Below, piece after piece: positions 45,906-59,300 of a stretch of DNA of 64,000 nt; within the stretch, counting starts at the first letter, position 1, and every line of letters starts with the position of its first letter. The stretch spans positions 110,598,615 to 110,662,614 of the forward strand of contig NW_023603184.1 in the NCBI RefSeq assembly GCF_014898055.3, in the 5' to 3' direction. Source of the DNA: Talpa occidentalis (taxonomy: Eukaryota > Chordata > Mammalia > Eulipotyphla > Talpidae). The translations under genes were made by a program, and so were the position numbers. Under the pieces are notes generated by a model. The model was not told the origin of the DNA. It did not search any database and saw nothing but the letters and a program-made list of their open reading frames with translations.

Positions 45906-47944
45906 ATGAGAGACTCCTGTCTATTTAATTTGTTATTATATAACAAAAGTCAAGAATATGCTGGGTTGACTTAGTTCATTGTCCATGTAGATGCAGGCAT
46001 GCAGACCACAGCAAGTATGAACACATGCAGTGGATACTTTATAATATACTAGATCCTCTGTGAGGGAGGTCCTGAGATATAAGATTTCTGTCTTTCACAT
46101 TGACCAGGAAGAAATTGGCAGAAGAAAGTTTGTGAGAAAAAAACAACTTTATGCCAGCTTAAAAAATACTTAAAAAAAAAACAAACTACTAGTTTAAAAA
46201 AGTATGTTAAAAATCCAAATAAGAAAAAAAGAACAATATTTTCTGGAATCAAAGAAAATTTTTTAAATTTGTATTTATTTTTGTTACCGTAGTAAATAGA
46301 TACTATTAACTATAAGCAGGAATTTACTCTGAATTTACTCTGCTAGGGACCCAATAAAACTAGCTTTTTAAAAATTATTATTACTAGTATCAAATCACAT
46401 TTCCTGTGTTCCTAACCAACTTCAATTGAACAATTGGCAAATAAGCTACTTACTACAAACGACTTATGTTAAATATAAAGCTACATATATCGCTTGACAC
46501 TGTCATAACAGTTTATAATAGCAGATTTGCTATACTGATTTTATGACTCCTTTGTCTCTATGGGATCTAATCTCTAATCCTGAACCCAAAATATCATGCA
46601 TGTAAATTATTACATACTCATAAAATCTTTTATTCTGTGTCACTAGCAGGCATATAATCTGCAATCATTACTTTAAAAATCAACTTATCTTATATTTTTA
46701 AAAATATCTTATTTTTTCACATTACAGGATTTTTCCACTCAGGTGCAGTTACCACAGTTTTCCCACGACCAAAGTGCCCACAGTCCTCCACCACCACCCA
46801 CCATGCTCACTCCCTCCCCTATTCCTTACTCTCCCCCCTCCCTCTCCTCCTGAGAGGCAGAGATCTATGGTCTGCTTTCAAGGGTCAGTCTTAGTTTGTC
46901 TGAATACTTACACATTGCCTGGAGGAAAATAAATATGCTTTCAATGAGAAGTAAAAACAAAACAAACAAACTAGTATTTAGGGCAAATGACTACTAATGG
47001 CTTCTGTATGACTATTAATTTAAAACAGATAGATGTTTTTACATGTTGAATGACATATAAAACCAAATGGCCATTAAAAACAGCAGTAAAGGCATTTTCT
47101 AGTAAGAACATTTACTGATGCCCTCTGACTGGATTCCAGTTCATGAGATCACAGCTAGAATTCCTGAGCTCTCCTGTAGTTCCAACTGGCACATTTCTCG
47201 ACTTCTTGCTTATTTCTCTGGGAAGGGACATGGTGTCCCATTCTTAATTATTCACATACTCTCCCTAAGGCAGTATGTTGGTGCAAGCTTGAAGATTTTA
47301 GTTACAAGTCAACATGTGGCTATAAAAATTACTCTCCTTCCCACATCAGAGTATATATACACAGAAAAATATTTTTAGGAGTGCTAGCTTGTATATTAAT
47401 TCTTTAATTCATTCACACAAAAATTACTGAGTTTCTATTAGATGTCAGGTATTATATTAACAATGGGTTTTAGTGATCAGATCTACAATTAAAGAGAAAA
47501 TGCATAAAGGGAGTCTTTAATATTTAGTTTTGTTTTTTTTAACTACATTACTGAAAATATGTTGGTTGTTTTTTTTTTCCTTTATGAAATGAATATGTTG
47601 GACTTTACTAAGTACTCACCTGGGATTTGATTCTGGGAAGATTCTTTAGAATTCTCTCAGAAAGAACCTTGAGCTTAAAATTGTGGAGGGCTATTCTTTG
47701 CCCCTACACTCTTTAATAGAGCCCTCCCAATTTGCATGATTTGTGCAATTTTCAGTTGAAAGAAGATTTGAGAAGCCAAGAACCAATTTACAAGCCAGTA
47801 AGCTAGAAAATCTTTTAAGTTCTCTTTCTGCTTCATCATTCAAGGGTTCTAGGAAATACTACTTTACTCTGGCTTTATTATTTCAAAAAACACTTTTTAG
47901 AAGAAAAGCTTGCTGGTGTGTCACTAATCATTGGAATGAAAGCT
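45906..47944. other. AT-rich intron, one possible repeat
   Basis: Mostly unrecognised. The GC-richer segment 46715-46930 (with a C-rich tract at 46780-46850) may be an antisense retroelement 3' end, because its minus strand has a G-rich run like those in L1 3' UTRs. Low confidence. Confidence 0.4.
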
Positions 47945-48055
47945 GTCAAGTCACATTGCACTTTAAGCCCCTTCTGGCCACTTATAGCCTATGTGTTTTT
48001 GGGCAAGTTAGGTTTTCTTCCTAAGCCATAGTCTTCTCTTTCATAAAGGGAGATG
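47945..48055 (+). mobile_element. MIR fragment
   Basis: TTTTTGGGCAAGTTAGGTTTTC and TTCTCTTTCATAAAGGGAGA (about 47994-48053) follow the MIR core 'CCTTGGGCAAGTTACTTAACC...CATCTGTAAAATGGGGA'. Confidence 0.6.
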
Positions 48056-48059
48056 AGAG

Positions 48060-48142
48060 TAAATTATATATATATATATATATATAATTATATATATATG
48101 AGAGTACTCTCATATATATATATGAGAGTAAATTATATATCA
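48060..48142. repeat. AT microsatellite with a 34-base perfect palindrome
   Basis: A TA run (48064-48098) leads into a palindrome centred at 48105/48106 (GAGAGT/ACTCTC core plus TA arms, 48089-48122). The word GAGAGTAAATTATATAT occurs on both sides, near 48054 and 48124. Confidence 0.95.
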
Positions 48143-50999
48143 CTAGGATTAAATTCAATATTATATGGAAATTTCTTAGTATAGGCACACAGTAAGCCAC
48201 AGAATCAATTCCAGACTTCACAGTTTCCTGGATATTAGAAACTGAATTCATTTCTTGTGATGCACATTCTCTGCTACACAAATAAAAAACTAAGTGATTC
48301 ACCAATATGTTTTCATTTTCATCTTGATGGAATTTTCATCTGAGACACTGAGAATATTAATTTAGTGAAAACATTTGTAGAATACTCCAGTAAAATATGT
48401 GAAAATTTATTCTTTAAAAAAAATTCTCTTTATTTTAGGAAGGAAACAGTAAAGTAGATAAATTAAATGGCATCTCAGAAATCAATAAATAAGTTTTAGG
48501 CCAGAAATCAAATCAAAGGCTGCATGCCATGAGAATATCATAACTGCATAAGTTAGTACATTTACTTCTTACAAAATGAATTCTATTTGAATGCCCAAAT
48601 ACTCAAAAATCTGAGTGTTATATAGAATATAGCTATTGTTACATTTTCTAATACCCACAAAAAGCTGTTAATTTTTTTCTGAGTCATTACAAAATTAAGC
48701 AAATATTATTTTAATACGATGAGCTTTAACAAACAACTCTAAAATAAATAGCTTTGTGAAAGCTTTCTGGTTTGTTACAAGTAAAACAGTGGAAAATAAG
48801 TGCATTCCAAGAAGCTATACATAAGTGAAGAACAGAAAAAACCCACCGTTTCTCTCTTCTCTGTGACCAATTTAAAATAGTCATTCATTGCCTATGCCGG
48901 CTAATATATGTTATGATTTCATGGGGGAGAGAGGGTAACAACTCCCACTCTTCCCACTGCCCCCCAAGAGGAAATTAGCTACTTTTCTTTGATACAGATT
49001 TGGTCACAAGAAATAACTAAAGTAATGAACATTTTTCTAAAAAGATAGGGACAATTAGAATGTTGAACATAGGTTGGGGCCAGGCCAAGAAAAATACAAA
49101 AAAAGAATTTTTAAAAATATCTCTATCGCTGCCCTAATGTCTAGCAGTTGGAGCTAAAAATTTCTTATGACTTTATGGAGGGAAAGGGGAATTCTTAAGT
49201 GGCTTTCAGAGGAGCCCTAGGGAAAAAAAAAAACCATCTCCAGTAAGAGCACTGCTGGTAGGTTTCTTGACTGGGGAGCTAGTTCTGACTGCCATGAGTG
49301 AAAAGGGCCTCCTAACCCCCATGCATGACAAGGAGGATTATGTTGCAGGCAGAGCACATCAGGAGCTCTGAGAGTGGCCCTGTGAGTTAGTTGCTCTACT
49401 TCTTTACAGAAGTGAGCGGCTACATCAGCTTCCAGGGATTCTGCCAGGAATCTCTCATTCTGGCCAGGCAAGCCAGTGTGTACACCTCAACCCCCCTCAT
49501 TCTATGCAACAGTGACAGTGTCTGCCATTGCCTTGATTTCTTGGCAAATTTTTGCAGAAGCAAGCAAATTTTTTTAAATAGAGCATAGATTTTCTCATTG
49601 GGCCAGAGTCCACCAGAGATTCTCCACAGTCAGGAGAGAAGCTAACCCTGTTTTGAGACACTGCAGGAGAGAAGTCAGAGCTATAAATATTGGTGGTGCT
49701 ATTAATTTTTACTATGTATTTTACTCCTACAGACAGATGTATGGAAAAAATATTGTTTACAAATTTATATGCTTTATTTCATTTGAACCTCTCAATATTA
49801 CTTTTAGGGAGACAGGATAACAAATATTATTTCAGTTTTATTGGGAAAGAACTAACACTTAAGTTTCATGTTTCGGAGGCTAGGAAGCAGGGAGCAGAAT
49901 CTATCCAACTACAATCCCTCACCAGAACCTTGACTGCCTCACATTAATCCAGCAAAACTCCCATTTTGGGATTGTGCATATGAGACACTCAGTGTGTTCA
50001 ATTTTAGGTATAATTTTAAATTATAATTATACTAAATATGAAAATTATATGCATAAAATAATTTAAATGTTTAAATTTAGGGGATTTCAAAATACAGCAA
50101 CTTACTTTTCATAATTACCTGTATGCAAAAATTAAAAATAAATGGAAATCAGAGGGTTCCTCTACAAGCTTAAAATATTTATGACTTTCTATCAAACACC
50201 AAACACTTCATCTTTCCACTTAATGTCAAGCAAATGCTATTTTAGAGGTCAAATTTATTATGACCATTACATTTTGGTTTAAAGTTCCCAAATCTACAAG
50301 GAAACAAAACCACTGCTTGTTTGTGTAACTGCTGACGCAAGTCTGCTCGCTCCACATCTACACACCCTTGTGATATCTCTTGACACCTGTCCTTTTTCCA
50401 GCATGAGTGGTTTGCCCTCTCCACCCTCTATCTGCTAGATGGTTGACTGCCCTCGACGCAAGACCAAGTCAGCTGAGATTAGTCATTCAGAAGAAGTCAG
50501 CTGCTCAGCACTGGGCAATAGATTCATCAAACATAGAAGTGTTTATTTTGTGTCTGTTGCTTTCACAGAGGTTATCACAACAAACTCTGAGTTGGTACTA
50601 TGAAAGCTCAGAAATGACTTTTAATGACTTCCTTCAGGTCATGGAAGTAGTTACTGCTGAAATTCTGTTTAAGCTTTGGATACTGAATTCATATACAACA
50701 ACATGTCTTGCTAAAATCTCAAAGGATAAAAGTACATTTGATAAGTTAACAGGAGCATAAGTGTAATAAATGAAGGTCATGTCAAACAATTCTAAATAAG
50801 AATAAATGTCTCAAGTATGATAGTAACTGGCAAATTTATATAGTGCAGTTAGTAGTGAATTTAGTGATACAGATACAGACATTAAATGTGACTGAGAAGT
50901 ATATAGTACACCTTACTACATACCATATATAAAAACTATTACAAAATGTATCACAGAGTACGTAAGTGCTAAAAATACAAAAATTAGAAGAAAACACAA
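48143..50999. other. Mostly unrecognised intron; one MIR inside
   Basis: No exon found. The 117-residue frame at 50407-50760 and the 84-residue minus frame at 49217-49471 have no recognised domain or splice context. Confidence 0.45.
49765..49930 (-). mobile_element. Probable MIR, antisense
   Basis: CATTTGAACCTCTCAATATT, GACAGGATAACAAATATTAT and the following TCAGTTTTATTGGGAAAG follow the antisense MIR pattern. Diverged. Confidence 0.5.
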
Positions 51000-52090
51000 T
51001 GGAAAATCTTCATGACCTTGGATTTGGTGATGATTTCATGGATATAACACCAAAAACATAAGCAACAACAGAAAAGCATTAAAATATGACTTTCTCAAAG
51101 TTAAAAACCTTTTTTCAATAATAACACCATCAAAAGACAATTCACAGAATGGGAGAAAATATTTGCAAATCATACATCTGATATGGCATAAAGATCCAGA
51201 ATACATAAAGAACCTCTACAACTCAGTAACAACGACCAGCAATGCCAGACAACCTAACTGAAAAATGGGCAAAGGTCTTAAATAGACAATTCTACAAAGT
51301 TATACTCATGACCAAAAAGCACATGAAGAGACACTCACCGTTACTAACCATTAGGAAATGTAAATCAAACAACAATGAGATATCATTTCATACCAATGAG
51401 CGTTGTTAGAATAAGGAAAAAAAAAAACAGAAAATAATGTTGGCAAGAATGTGGAGAAATTGGAAACCTTGTACATTGCTGGCAGGAATATAAAACTGTG
51501 CAGCTGTTATGCTATTATTCAAAAAAAAAAAAAAAAACCAAAAACCAAAACCATAGAATTACCATATGATCCAGCAATTTCACTTCTAGATGTATACCCA
51601 AAAGAACTGAAAACAGGAACTTGAAGGGATATTTGTGCACCAGTGTTTGTAGAATCATTCACAACAGAAAAAAAAAAAATGGAAGCAATTTAAATGCATA
51701 TTGATGAATGGAAGGATAAACAGCATATGCATAAATGGACTATTATTTAGTCTTAAAATGAATGAAATACTGGTGAGACAACATACATTTGTAGAAGTGC
51801 AAAATTATACCCCTAAAATATACAGTGCTTTAAACCAAAGGTATCTCAATAAACATCATTAAATATTTTGTAAAGGAAAGAAATTCTGTGCATGCTATAA
51901 CATGGATGAACCTTCAAAGTGTTATGTTATGTGATATAAACCAAATGTAAAAAGATATATGCTATATAATTTCACTTATATGAAGTATTTAGAATAGTCA
52001 AATTCATAGAAACAGAAAGTAGATGACAAGTTACCAGGGAATGGAAGTTGTTTAACAGATACAGGATTTCAGTCTGGCTAAAATGCGAAA
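51000..52090 (+). mobile_element. Old L1 LINE (ORF2 end and 3' UTR)
   Basis: Classic L1 words run in order: GACAATTCACAGAATGGGAG, ATATTTGCAAATCATACATC, TGAAAAATGGGCAAAGGTCT, CAACAATGAGATATCATTTC, TGGCAAGAATGTGGAGAAAT, ACCATATGATCCAGCAATTT, CCCAAAAGAACTGAAAACAG and ATGAACCTTCAAAGTGTTAT. It has frameshifts and stops throughout. A 111-base insertion (51769-51879) interrupts it. Confidence 0.88.
51769..51879 (+). mobile_element. Repeat family C insertion inside L1
   Basis: Carries TTATACCCCTAAAATATACA, TTTAAACCAAAGGTATCTCAATAAAC, in the order of family C, between two adjoining L1 segments (…AATGAAAT | AAATTCTGTGCATGC…). GAAAT on both sides may be a short target duplication. Its insertion into an L1 shows that it was mobile. 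Confidence 0.68.
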
Positions 52091-53079
52091 AATGTGAGTA
52101 GAAGTGATGGCTTTACTAGGTGGGCTCATCTACACTTACTGCAGGGAAGGCAGAATATGTAAATATGAGCATAATTAAGTGGGTAGATGAGCTAGGAATG
52201 GTAAAAGTTCTCTTCTGATATGTTTTATCAGTGACACAGGAAACAAAGTCACAAAGACTCCATCTGAGAGTGGGGGCAGGTGTATGGGAGGAGAGATCAA
52301 AAAGGTGTGAAATAGTTTCTAGGAGTGTGCTTGAGCCTGAAGCTATAGGAAAACAGTATGATTGCCAGGCAGCATTCAGGGATTATTTGAGATGTGTGGT
52401 CTTGAATTTAAACACAGAATAATAAATAAAGTTCTGTTTTTATTGAGCCACATTACCAAGGTGCTAGTGGGAATACATTGAAGACGGAATTTAACAAAAC
52501 TGGATTTTTGCCAGAAGAATAATATAGAAAGTAATGAAACAAGGGCCTTGAGGTTGGAAGGTCATGGATGCACTGATGCATCCTTGAGTATTAGCTGTGT
52601 GGGAAGAGAAATAAGGACACAGTTCAAGGACAGATGTTGCAAAAGGTGGTAGGACTAATGGACAGATTCCCATAATGGTAGGCAGAACTGGATCAAGAAT
52701 TTTTGGAGGTGAGATACTAAAGGGAGTAAACTGGGAAGCAGAAATATACATATACAGGTGTAAGGTGAGAAACTCCCCACCTGAAACCTAGACAATGTCG
52801 TATTATAAACTAATTTTACATCAAAAAGAGAGAGAGAAGGAAGGGAAGGGAAGGTTGTTGTAAAGCATTTCATCCTCCATGCAAGAACTTTTCACTTAAA
52901 GACTCTGGAAGGAATTGTAGAGTTCCCAGAGCCCTATGAAACTGTAACTTCTTTGAGTAAATATGTGCTTTTTTGCTAAGAACAGAATCAATAACTTTCA
53001 TCAGGTTCTCAATACAATCCAATAGCCCAGAAAATAAAAATTACTATTAAGGCATAAAAGACTACACCTCATAAAAACA
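52091..53079. other. Intronic stretch with no recognised element
   Basis: No named repeat. A GGAAG-rich run at 52811-52855 is the only simple repeat. Confidence 0.45.
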
Positions 53080-53800
53080 ATAATTCAAATGTAAGCCACT
53101 CTAAGGGTTGTCTGCCCAGAGGTATAGCAGACTACTGCTGTACAATTTCAGTTGCCAAGCTCTCATATCCCATATTCACTCATGCCACCCCAGTCTTAAT
53201 GATCTCCAAGCTATTCCTTGAATCTACCAAATCTTTGCACTGTAGATCATTACAGTCATTGTTCATATGTCTGAAAGTTCTTCTCACTGTATATTACAAA
53301 ATTCAGCCTATCATTGCCTCAGAGTTCCACTAAAATGTATTCTTTCAAAGAGGGTCTCCTGCTGCAGCAGACCTCTCCTGTCACAGCCGCTGCTCCCCTC
53401 AGCAGTGTATTTCAGTCAGTCTGCCTGTTCTGTTCCCCACTCTGTCTCTGGTGAGTCCTCTCAACCCCTGTACTTCTGGTCTATACCCCAGTTCCTGTAT
53501 GCATAAATAATATTTTTAAAAAGGGTTTCCTATGCTTCTCTGTAAGAGAACCATCATTCCACCAGGAACCACTCCTACTTCCTTCCACAAATTTGGTTTT
53601 GGTTTTCTTCATATCACTTCTCTCCACTGGACGTATTTCAATCTATTCAAACACTTGTGTTTTTATTATTTATTTTAGACAGACCGTACAATGAAAGTAC
53701 CTTATGAGCAGGGATTTTGCCTGTTTTGTTTTAGCTATTGTTGTATTTCTAGCACTTAAAATAGTGTCTGATATATACAGTAACTACTTAGTCACTACAT
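53080..53800 (+). mobile_element. L2 LINE 3' end, split by a SINE
   Basis: GTTCTTCTCACTGTATATTA, CACTAAAATGTATTCTTTCA and, after the SINE, ATGAGCAGGGATTTTGCCTG, TTGTATTTCTAGCACTTAAA and AATAGTGTCTGATATATACA follow the L2 3' end ('...AGGGCAGGGA...ATCCCCAGCACCTAGAACAGTGCCTGGCACATA'). Confidence 0.65.
53361..53517 (+). mobile_element. 5'-truncated tRNA-derived SINE, copy 7 (nested in L2)
   Basis: Lacks the first ~100 bases: it starts at GCTGCAGCAGACCTCTCCTG and runs to TGTATGCATAAATAATATTT. Flanks AAAGAGGGTCTCCT (53347-53360) and AAAAAGGGTTTCCT (53518-53531) form a 14-base duplication with two changes. Confidence 0.9.
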
Positions 53801-53899
53801 ATAAAGTTGGTGACTGAATCTCAAATTATCATCAATTACTTCTTGGGAAACAGCACTGAAGAAATCACTAAAATGCAAATGTTTTCAGAAGGGCTTTAG

Positions 53900-54480
53900 G
53901 TCTGTTTTGTTCCCCCTGTTTTGTTCTTATTTTGTCACTCTCTTTCACCCCCAGTTACTCCCTGTTCTTCCTCTGGTCCTTAAGTGTTGTCCACTAGCCA
54001 TAAGCCCTTCCCCCAGTACTGCTTTCTCTCTGGATAGAGTCCTGTCTTCATGCCAAACTGCTATGACAGCCTCATCTCACTCTGCTTCATTTCTTGCCCT
54101 TCCACCTCAGAGTCTGCTGCAACCCTACCTCCACATTGGGAAAGCATCACTCAAAAGGACTTGATGACCTTATCACTATATTCATGACTTGAGCCTCAAA
54201 ATATTAAAAGCTGTGTTTGACGTGGCTGGCCAGTTTAACTTCTCTTGCATCAACATCTCTTACCTCTTTCTCACACTCTCTTTTTCATCTCACAGTACCT
54301 AAGTCAAACTGCCCCTTCCTCCTACACCAAAGATCCTGCCCTTGGTAATCTTATCACTCAATTTGTTTTCCTTGACAGTCTCATTTACTCTCAGGGTTTC
54401 TCTGGGGTACATGTGGCTGGTTTTGAGACCCTGGGCTCTATCTTTCTTCTTTAATTCACATCATATGTTTTTACCCACAC
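53900..54480 (+). mobile_element. Possible L2 ORF2 fragment
   Basis: The pyrimidine-rich plus strand resembles L2 ORF2 in word order (ACCTCTTTCTCACACTCTCT, CCCTTCCTCCTACACC, TTCCTTGACAGTCTCATT) without a clear core match. Frames of 85 and 69 residues within it are not genes. Tentative. Confidence 0.4.
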
Positions 54481-54544
54481 TCTGAAATCTCTAACAATAA
54501 GACCACAAAAATTTCTAAGCTTATCTATTTAATTTACAACTCCA

Positions 54545-54660
54545 TGAATTCTTTTACAGGTTAGCAGATGGAATCATAGAAAGGCTTAATAATTTAACTG
54601 AGATCACACAGTTATGGGGCAGATGATCAGAAGCATTACAGTTCAGGATTCAAATCTTGG
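54545..54660 (-). mobile_element. MIR, antisense
   Basis: TACAGGTTAGCAGATGGAAT, TAATTTAACTGAGATCACAC and AGTTATGGGGCAGATGATC fit antisense MIR. It abuts a sense MIR at about 54640. Confidence 0.55.
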
Positions 54661-54840
54661 TGCTGGGTCAGTTGCTTAACTTTTATATGTTTTAGTTCCC
54701 TCATGAACAAAGAGGGATTAAAAATAGTCCCTATATCATATTTTATTAGAAGAATTTAAATTAAATTAAAGAATAATAGAGTACCTGGTACAGAATAAGT
54801 GATTAGCACATGTTAACTGTTATTTTCATCACTTAGAGCT
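54640..54840 (+). mobile_element. MIR, sense
   Basis: GGATTCAAATCTTGGTGCTG, GTCAGTTGCTTAACTTTTAT, TTAGTTCCCTCATGAACAAA, ATAGAGTACCTGGTACAGAA and TAAGTGATTAGCACATGTTA follow MIR from core to 3' end. Confidence 0.75.
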
Positions 54841-55673
54841 TGAATCTGTACTTTTTGCATTATACATTACAGTATAAAGTGCAAGACCACCAATGCAGGG
54901 AAATATTTTGAACAGGGAAAGACTGAAAGTTGAACAGTGTACCTTTATGTGATAAAAATGCAAAAGGAAAAAGAACAGTACATTAAATTGAAAGAAAATT
55001 TCCTACACATTAAGAGTTTCATGGTTAATTTCACTGAAACAGTATTTGAAATATATTTAGTTCACCACATCATAATACTTAGTTACACTAAATTTGCCAT
55101 CTAAATGGGAGAATGTATGTGGAATCACTGAGAGAATAATGAATAATTCTGCCATTTTCAAAGTCATAAAATTATTGATTACCTAAAGCTTTTGGTAAAA
55201 AACATTTCTCTTTATCTCCTGCACTGTTAAAATTAGCCCATACTGTTTAGCAATTAGCTTTTAAGCAGTTTGCCTATGTACTGGGAGATGGCATTGTCTT
55301 GTTCTGGAAATCTCAGTACTTAGGAGCAAACAGAAGCTCATCAAAAAGAACTCTTGGTTTTCTTTCTAATGTATGATTAATAGGCTTTGATTCCCTATCT
55401 AAAAAGGTTACTTTCTCTAACATCACAGGGCACTTTTGTCAAACCGAACCAAATGCTTGACATTGCCAAATAGCAAAATGATTCATTTCAGTGTATTAAG
55501 TAAATATACAGGCTTTTACCTCAGAGAAAAGAAAGTTTGATAAACCAGTATAGTAAAACATCAGATACTAACTAGTCTTCCTTGTCAATTTTTATTCTCA
55601 ATGAGTTGTGCTTTGAAGTTCTAAACCCTTCTGTTCACATCATATTTGACTTTCAGTTACATTCCTACTCAAT
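54841..55673. other. Intronic stretch with no recognised element
   Basis: No exon or named repeat seen. Confidence 0.5.
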
Positions 55674-55687
55674 CTTCCATTATTTTA

Positions 55688-55948
55688 AAGATTTATTTAT
55701 TTATTTATTTATACAAGCACTGGGTACAGTCAGAAGCGCGGGAGGGTGAGAGAATTCACCAGAGCCAGAGCGGGGAACAGAACAGGCAGACTAACGAAAT
55801 ACACTGCTGAGGGGAGCAGCGGACGCAGCAGGAGAGGTTGGCGTGCCATGTGGGACCCTCGTGGGTGGCCGGGGATTGAACCAGTGCTGCAGAGGCTGCG
55901 GGCAGCTTCGCAGCCCAGCGTTCAACCACTGTGCCACCGGGGAGACCC
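55688..55948 (-). mobile_element. tRNA-derived SINE, copy 8 (full length)
   Basis: Minus-strand copy of the younger subfamily, beginning (minus) GGTCTCCCCGGTGGCACAG and ending (AAAT)4 near 55690-55712. The 14-base target duplication CTTCCATTATTTTA is exact (55674-55687, 55949-55962). Frames of 88-91 residues across it are spurious. Confidence 0.95.
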
Positions 55949-56139
55949 CTTCCATTATTTTATGTCCTTCAGCAGTACCTACACACTGCCAGTACAATTT
56001 GAACTGATTAAAGGATTCTAATATCATTTTTAAAGGCAGGCTACAGAAAAGAGACATTCAAAGACCTAGGACATTTTAATCCATCAAGTTCATTATCCTA
56101 ACATCTTTAATGGGGCAAAGGGAGAAGTAAGAGTGCTGG

Positions 56140-56310
56140 AGCCAACACCTGCACTTAACCCCTGACTTAGCACCCACCATTTCATGTGATTACTTGGGCC
56201 TCTTTAGCTTTCAGTTTTCTCATCTTTAAAATGAGAATAATATCATTTACATCACAAGGAATTAATGAAATGAACATGTGAAATGTTTTTAAAAACTGTT
56301 AGTTCATTTA
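56140..56310 (+). mobile_element. MIR fragment
   Basis: TTACTTGGGCCTCTTTAGCT, TTTTCTCATCTTTAAAATGA and GAATAATATCATTTACATCA, then TTAATGAAATGAACATGTGA, follow the MIR core and 3' part. Confidence 0.7.
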
Positions 56311-59300
56311 CTTGAACTAACACAAGACCCCTTTTCTTGGTGGTTTAGCACTTAGAATGTTAGCTGACTTAAGTACCTCTGCAATCAAAACACTCTACTT
56401 ATCACAAAAGTCCCTATCACCAATTCAGCCCTTCAACTAAACACATGGTTTTATTTGCTACCAGGAGGAAAGTCTCAAGTGACAGACATGTAAGTCTTCT
56501 GTTTTGCAAGACAGCCAAAATGTCAGTAACCAGTATTTCAATGGTAACTAGACTATATTTAATGAGCTATTTAAAACCCTTAACCTTGTTTTTGCATAAT
56601 GTTTATCAGTGTGTTATAAATAACATGCATTTTAATTAAAGTCTCCTTATGGATTTGTGTTGAAGATATTATATTTTTCTTTATGTCTATAGAAGAATAA
56701 CCTTGATTTAAGCTCAAAAGCATATTGTCTTTTCTTTAAATTATTGTATAATGAAAATTATACAAGGTGTGTGAATGAAACCTTTTCTGGTAGAACTAAA
56801 AGAGATGCAATAAATAGTCCTTCATTTGCTTAACAAATTGTGAAATCTCTTCATGTAATTTGTATTTCTCAAAGATGCATTTATTTTGCTTTGCCTCATT
56901 TACTGTTATCTTTTACTTCTCAAGTTGCCTAAGAAAATATTTGATGCAAACTAGATGCTGTTATCCACAAACTACCCATGAATTTCCATTTTATAAATGA
57001 AAGTATTGCAATAAAAATCTAGTCTTTGGTGAATGCTTAGTAAAAGAGCTATAAAATTCAAGCATGATAAAAATTAAGATCTTTTAAAAATGGATATGAT
57101 TTTTTCATTAATAACATAAAATTTTGAATAATTATCAGAATGTAACGGCTTTGAAATGTGACCCAGTCCAATTTTCTGGGTCAAATGCTCACATAGAAAT
57201 GCCCCAAAATTCTACAAGTTTTGTTCAGTCTGGAGAAATTTCACACATCTCTAAATCCTGGAACAATTAGCAATGATAAGGCAAGGGCTGATCTCTCCTC
57301 CAGGGAAAATTAATATTCTACTTTCATATCTGACAAAGGTTCCCAAAACAGTAGAATGATAATTACCTGTACAGTTTTTCAAAACATTAACAATCCATGA
57401 AATTTTGACTAAGTAGGTTTACTTCATGTGGATTTCATAATATTATTCATCATATAATTATACATAAATTTTGTGAAAGAAGGAAAATAATTTTCATTTT
57501 CTAAAGTCTTATACCTAATTTACTTGGGCATGGAGTGAGTGAAAATCATATATTCAATAAAACACTTCATTGCAGAGATTGAAACCTGCCTCCAGGTGAC
57601 CCCGTTTAAGTAAGATCATAGAATTTATACTATAAAATGCAACTTTTATTGAAGAATAACTTATGGGGATTGCTGAATTAGTGAAGGTAAAGGTAAATAA
57701 CACAATGAAGTATATGTATTCTCTAGGATTTATAGAAATGACAAAAGGAGTTTCAAAAAAAGCAAATGGCTGCTGTTAAGGCCATCTCTAAAATATACTA
57801 CTCATGTTTCCTTGTGTTTTCAGGAAAATTACATCAAATTTAAAATTTATTCTTCAGAATGTTGGTTTAATAAAATGCACCACCATAACTACTGCAAGAC
57901 CAATATCTGCTCTCATAATTGAAGACTGCCTTGCTGTCAAAACTTTTAGATAGCATCTAGGCAGAATGATTTCTACAGAACAAACTTTCAGAAGACTATC
58001 TTGGCCCTTGACTTCCTATTTCCCTTTTGGCCAATAATTAAGATAAAGGCACCTTGTCTCAAAAAATTCACTTCATAAAATTGCAGTGAATGGAATATTG
58101 AAAACTAGAATAGACTACCAAAAAAAAATTGTCACTCCTTTTCATATTTTCAAGCAGGAAAATTAGTCAAGAAGAGTTTACCCTGAAAATTATAGAGTAA
58201 TGTCAATGTCATCAAAATAACTAGAACGTAGTGGCAATTGCTAGCTTCTGTAAGCCCTTGATGTTAAAATAGGAGAAAATTAATTAAAATCTGCATGTAG
58301 AAAATACTTTAATAATGGTAATTATTTTCATATTTCAAATAGTTTAATTATAGACAATTTTTTTATCGCCACTTTAGAAATCTTTTGAAATAGCATGAAG
58401 ATCATATTTCCTTGAAGGATGGATAACACATGGTAAAAAGCAGACTTTGCCTTTTTTGGTAAGAAACACAAGGGAAAAGAATCTTGTAATAAAAATTTTA
58501 AAAGACAAATTTTCTCTCTCTGACACCATGAAATTCCATTCTTAAATAAGGGAATTACCTTTTCAAGGTTTTAATACTCTATGAGGTTTCATTTAGCAGA
58601 TTTAAGTTACCATCAGCTTTACAAGACTCTGATATGAGGGAATTCTCTTTCAAATAAGAAGAGGAGGCTTATTTCATAGCATCTGGCATAAAATTGTTGA
58701 ATTTTTAAAAAATGAATATGTATATATATTACTTAATTAATTCATATCCCAAGTTTATATAATATAATTCAGATTCTAAACAAAGCATTTCATTACATAT
58801 TTATATATTTTAGGTAGTACATATGTTCAATTTCAACATTGATATTTAGAAATGGCACACAAAGAATAAGATGTACCTTTACCCTCCTTTCTCATCAATA
58901 TGGTGGTATGGTAGGACACCTTAAAGTCATAAAGCCTGCTTAGGCTAGGTTTATTAGTCATAAAACCATAGACAAGTCAAAAAGAGCCTCTATCCTAAAT
59001 GGAGAGCTTGGATATGTAATTTAATTTCTGCTGTCACTATGAATTCTTAGAACTCTGACTTAAAGCACTACTTCCTCCTGGAATCTTCCAAAGTATAATT
59101 GTTTTTAGGAATGTATGTTGTACTTTTCTGGGTTTTCTATGCAAAATGTATGTATAACTATACAACCAATATGTATGCATAAATATACAATTTTAGTCCT
59201 TATAAATGGAGACTTGAGTGTACTGTATTGAGAAGGAGTTGAGGGCTCTAGAAAAATAGGACATTTTCTCTGTTTAGAATCTTACACAGAATAAGGTGAA

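Noticed and set aside
47615..47650. A second minus-strand exon, because of an ACTCACCTGGGATTTG donor-like sequence
   Set aside because: No acceptor or conserved reading frame accompanies it.
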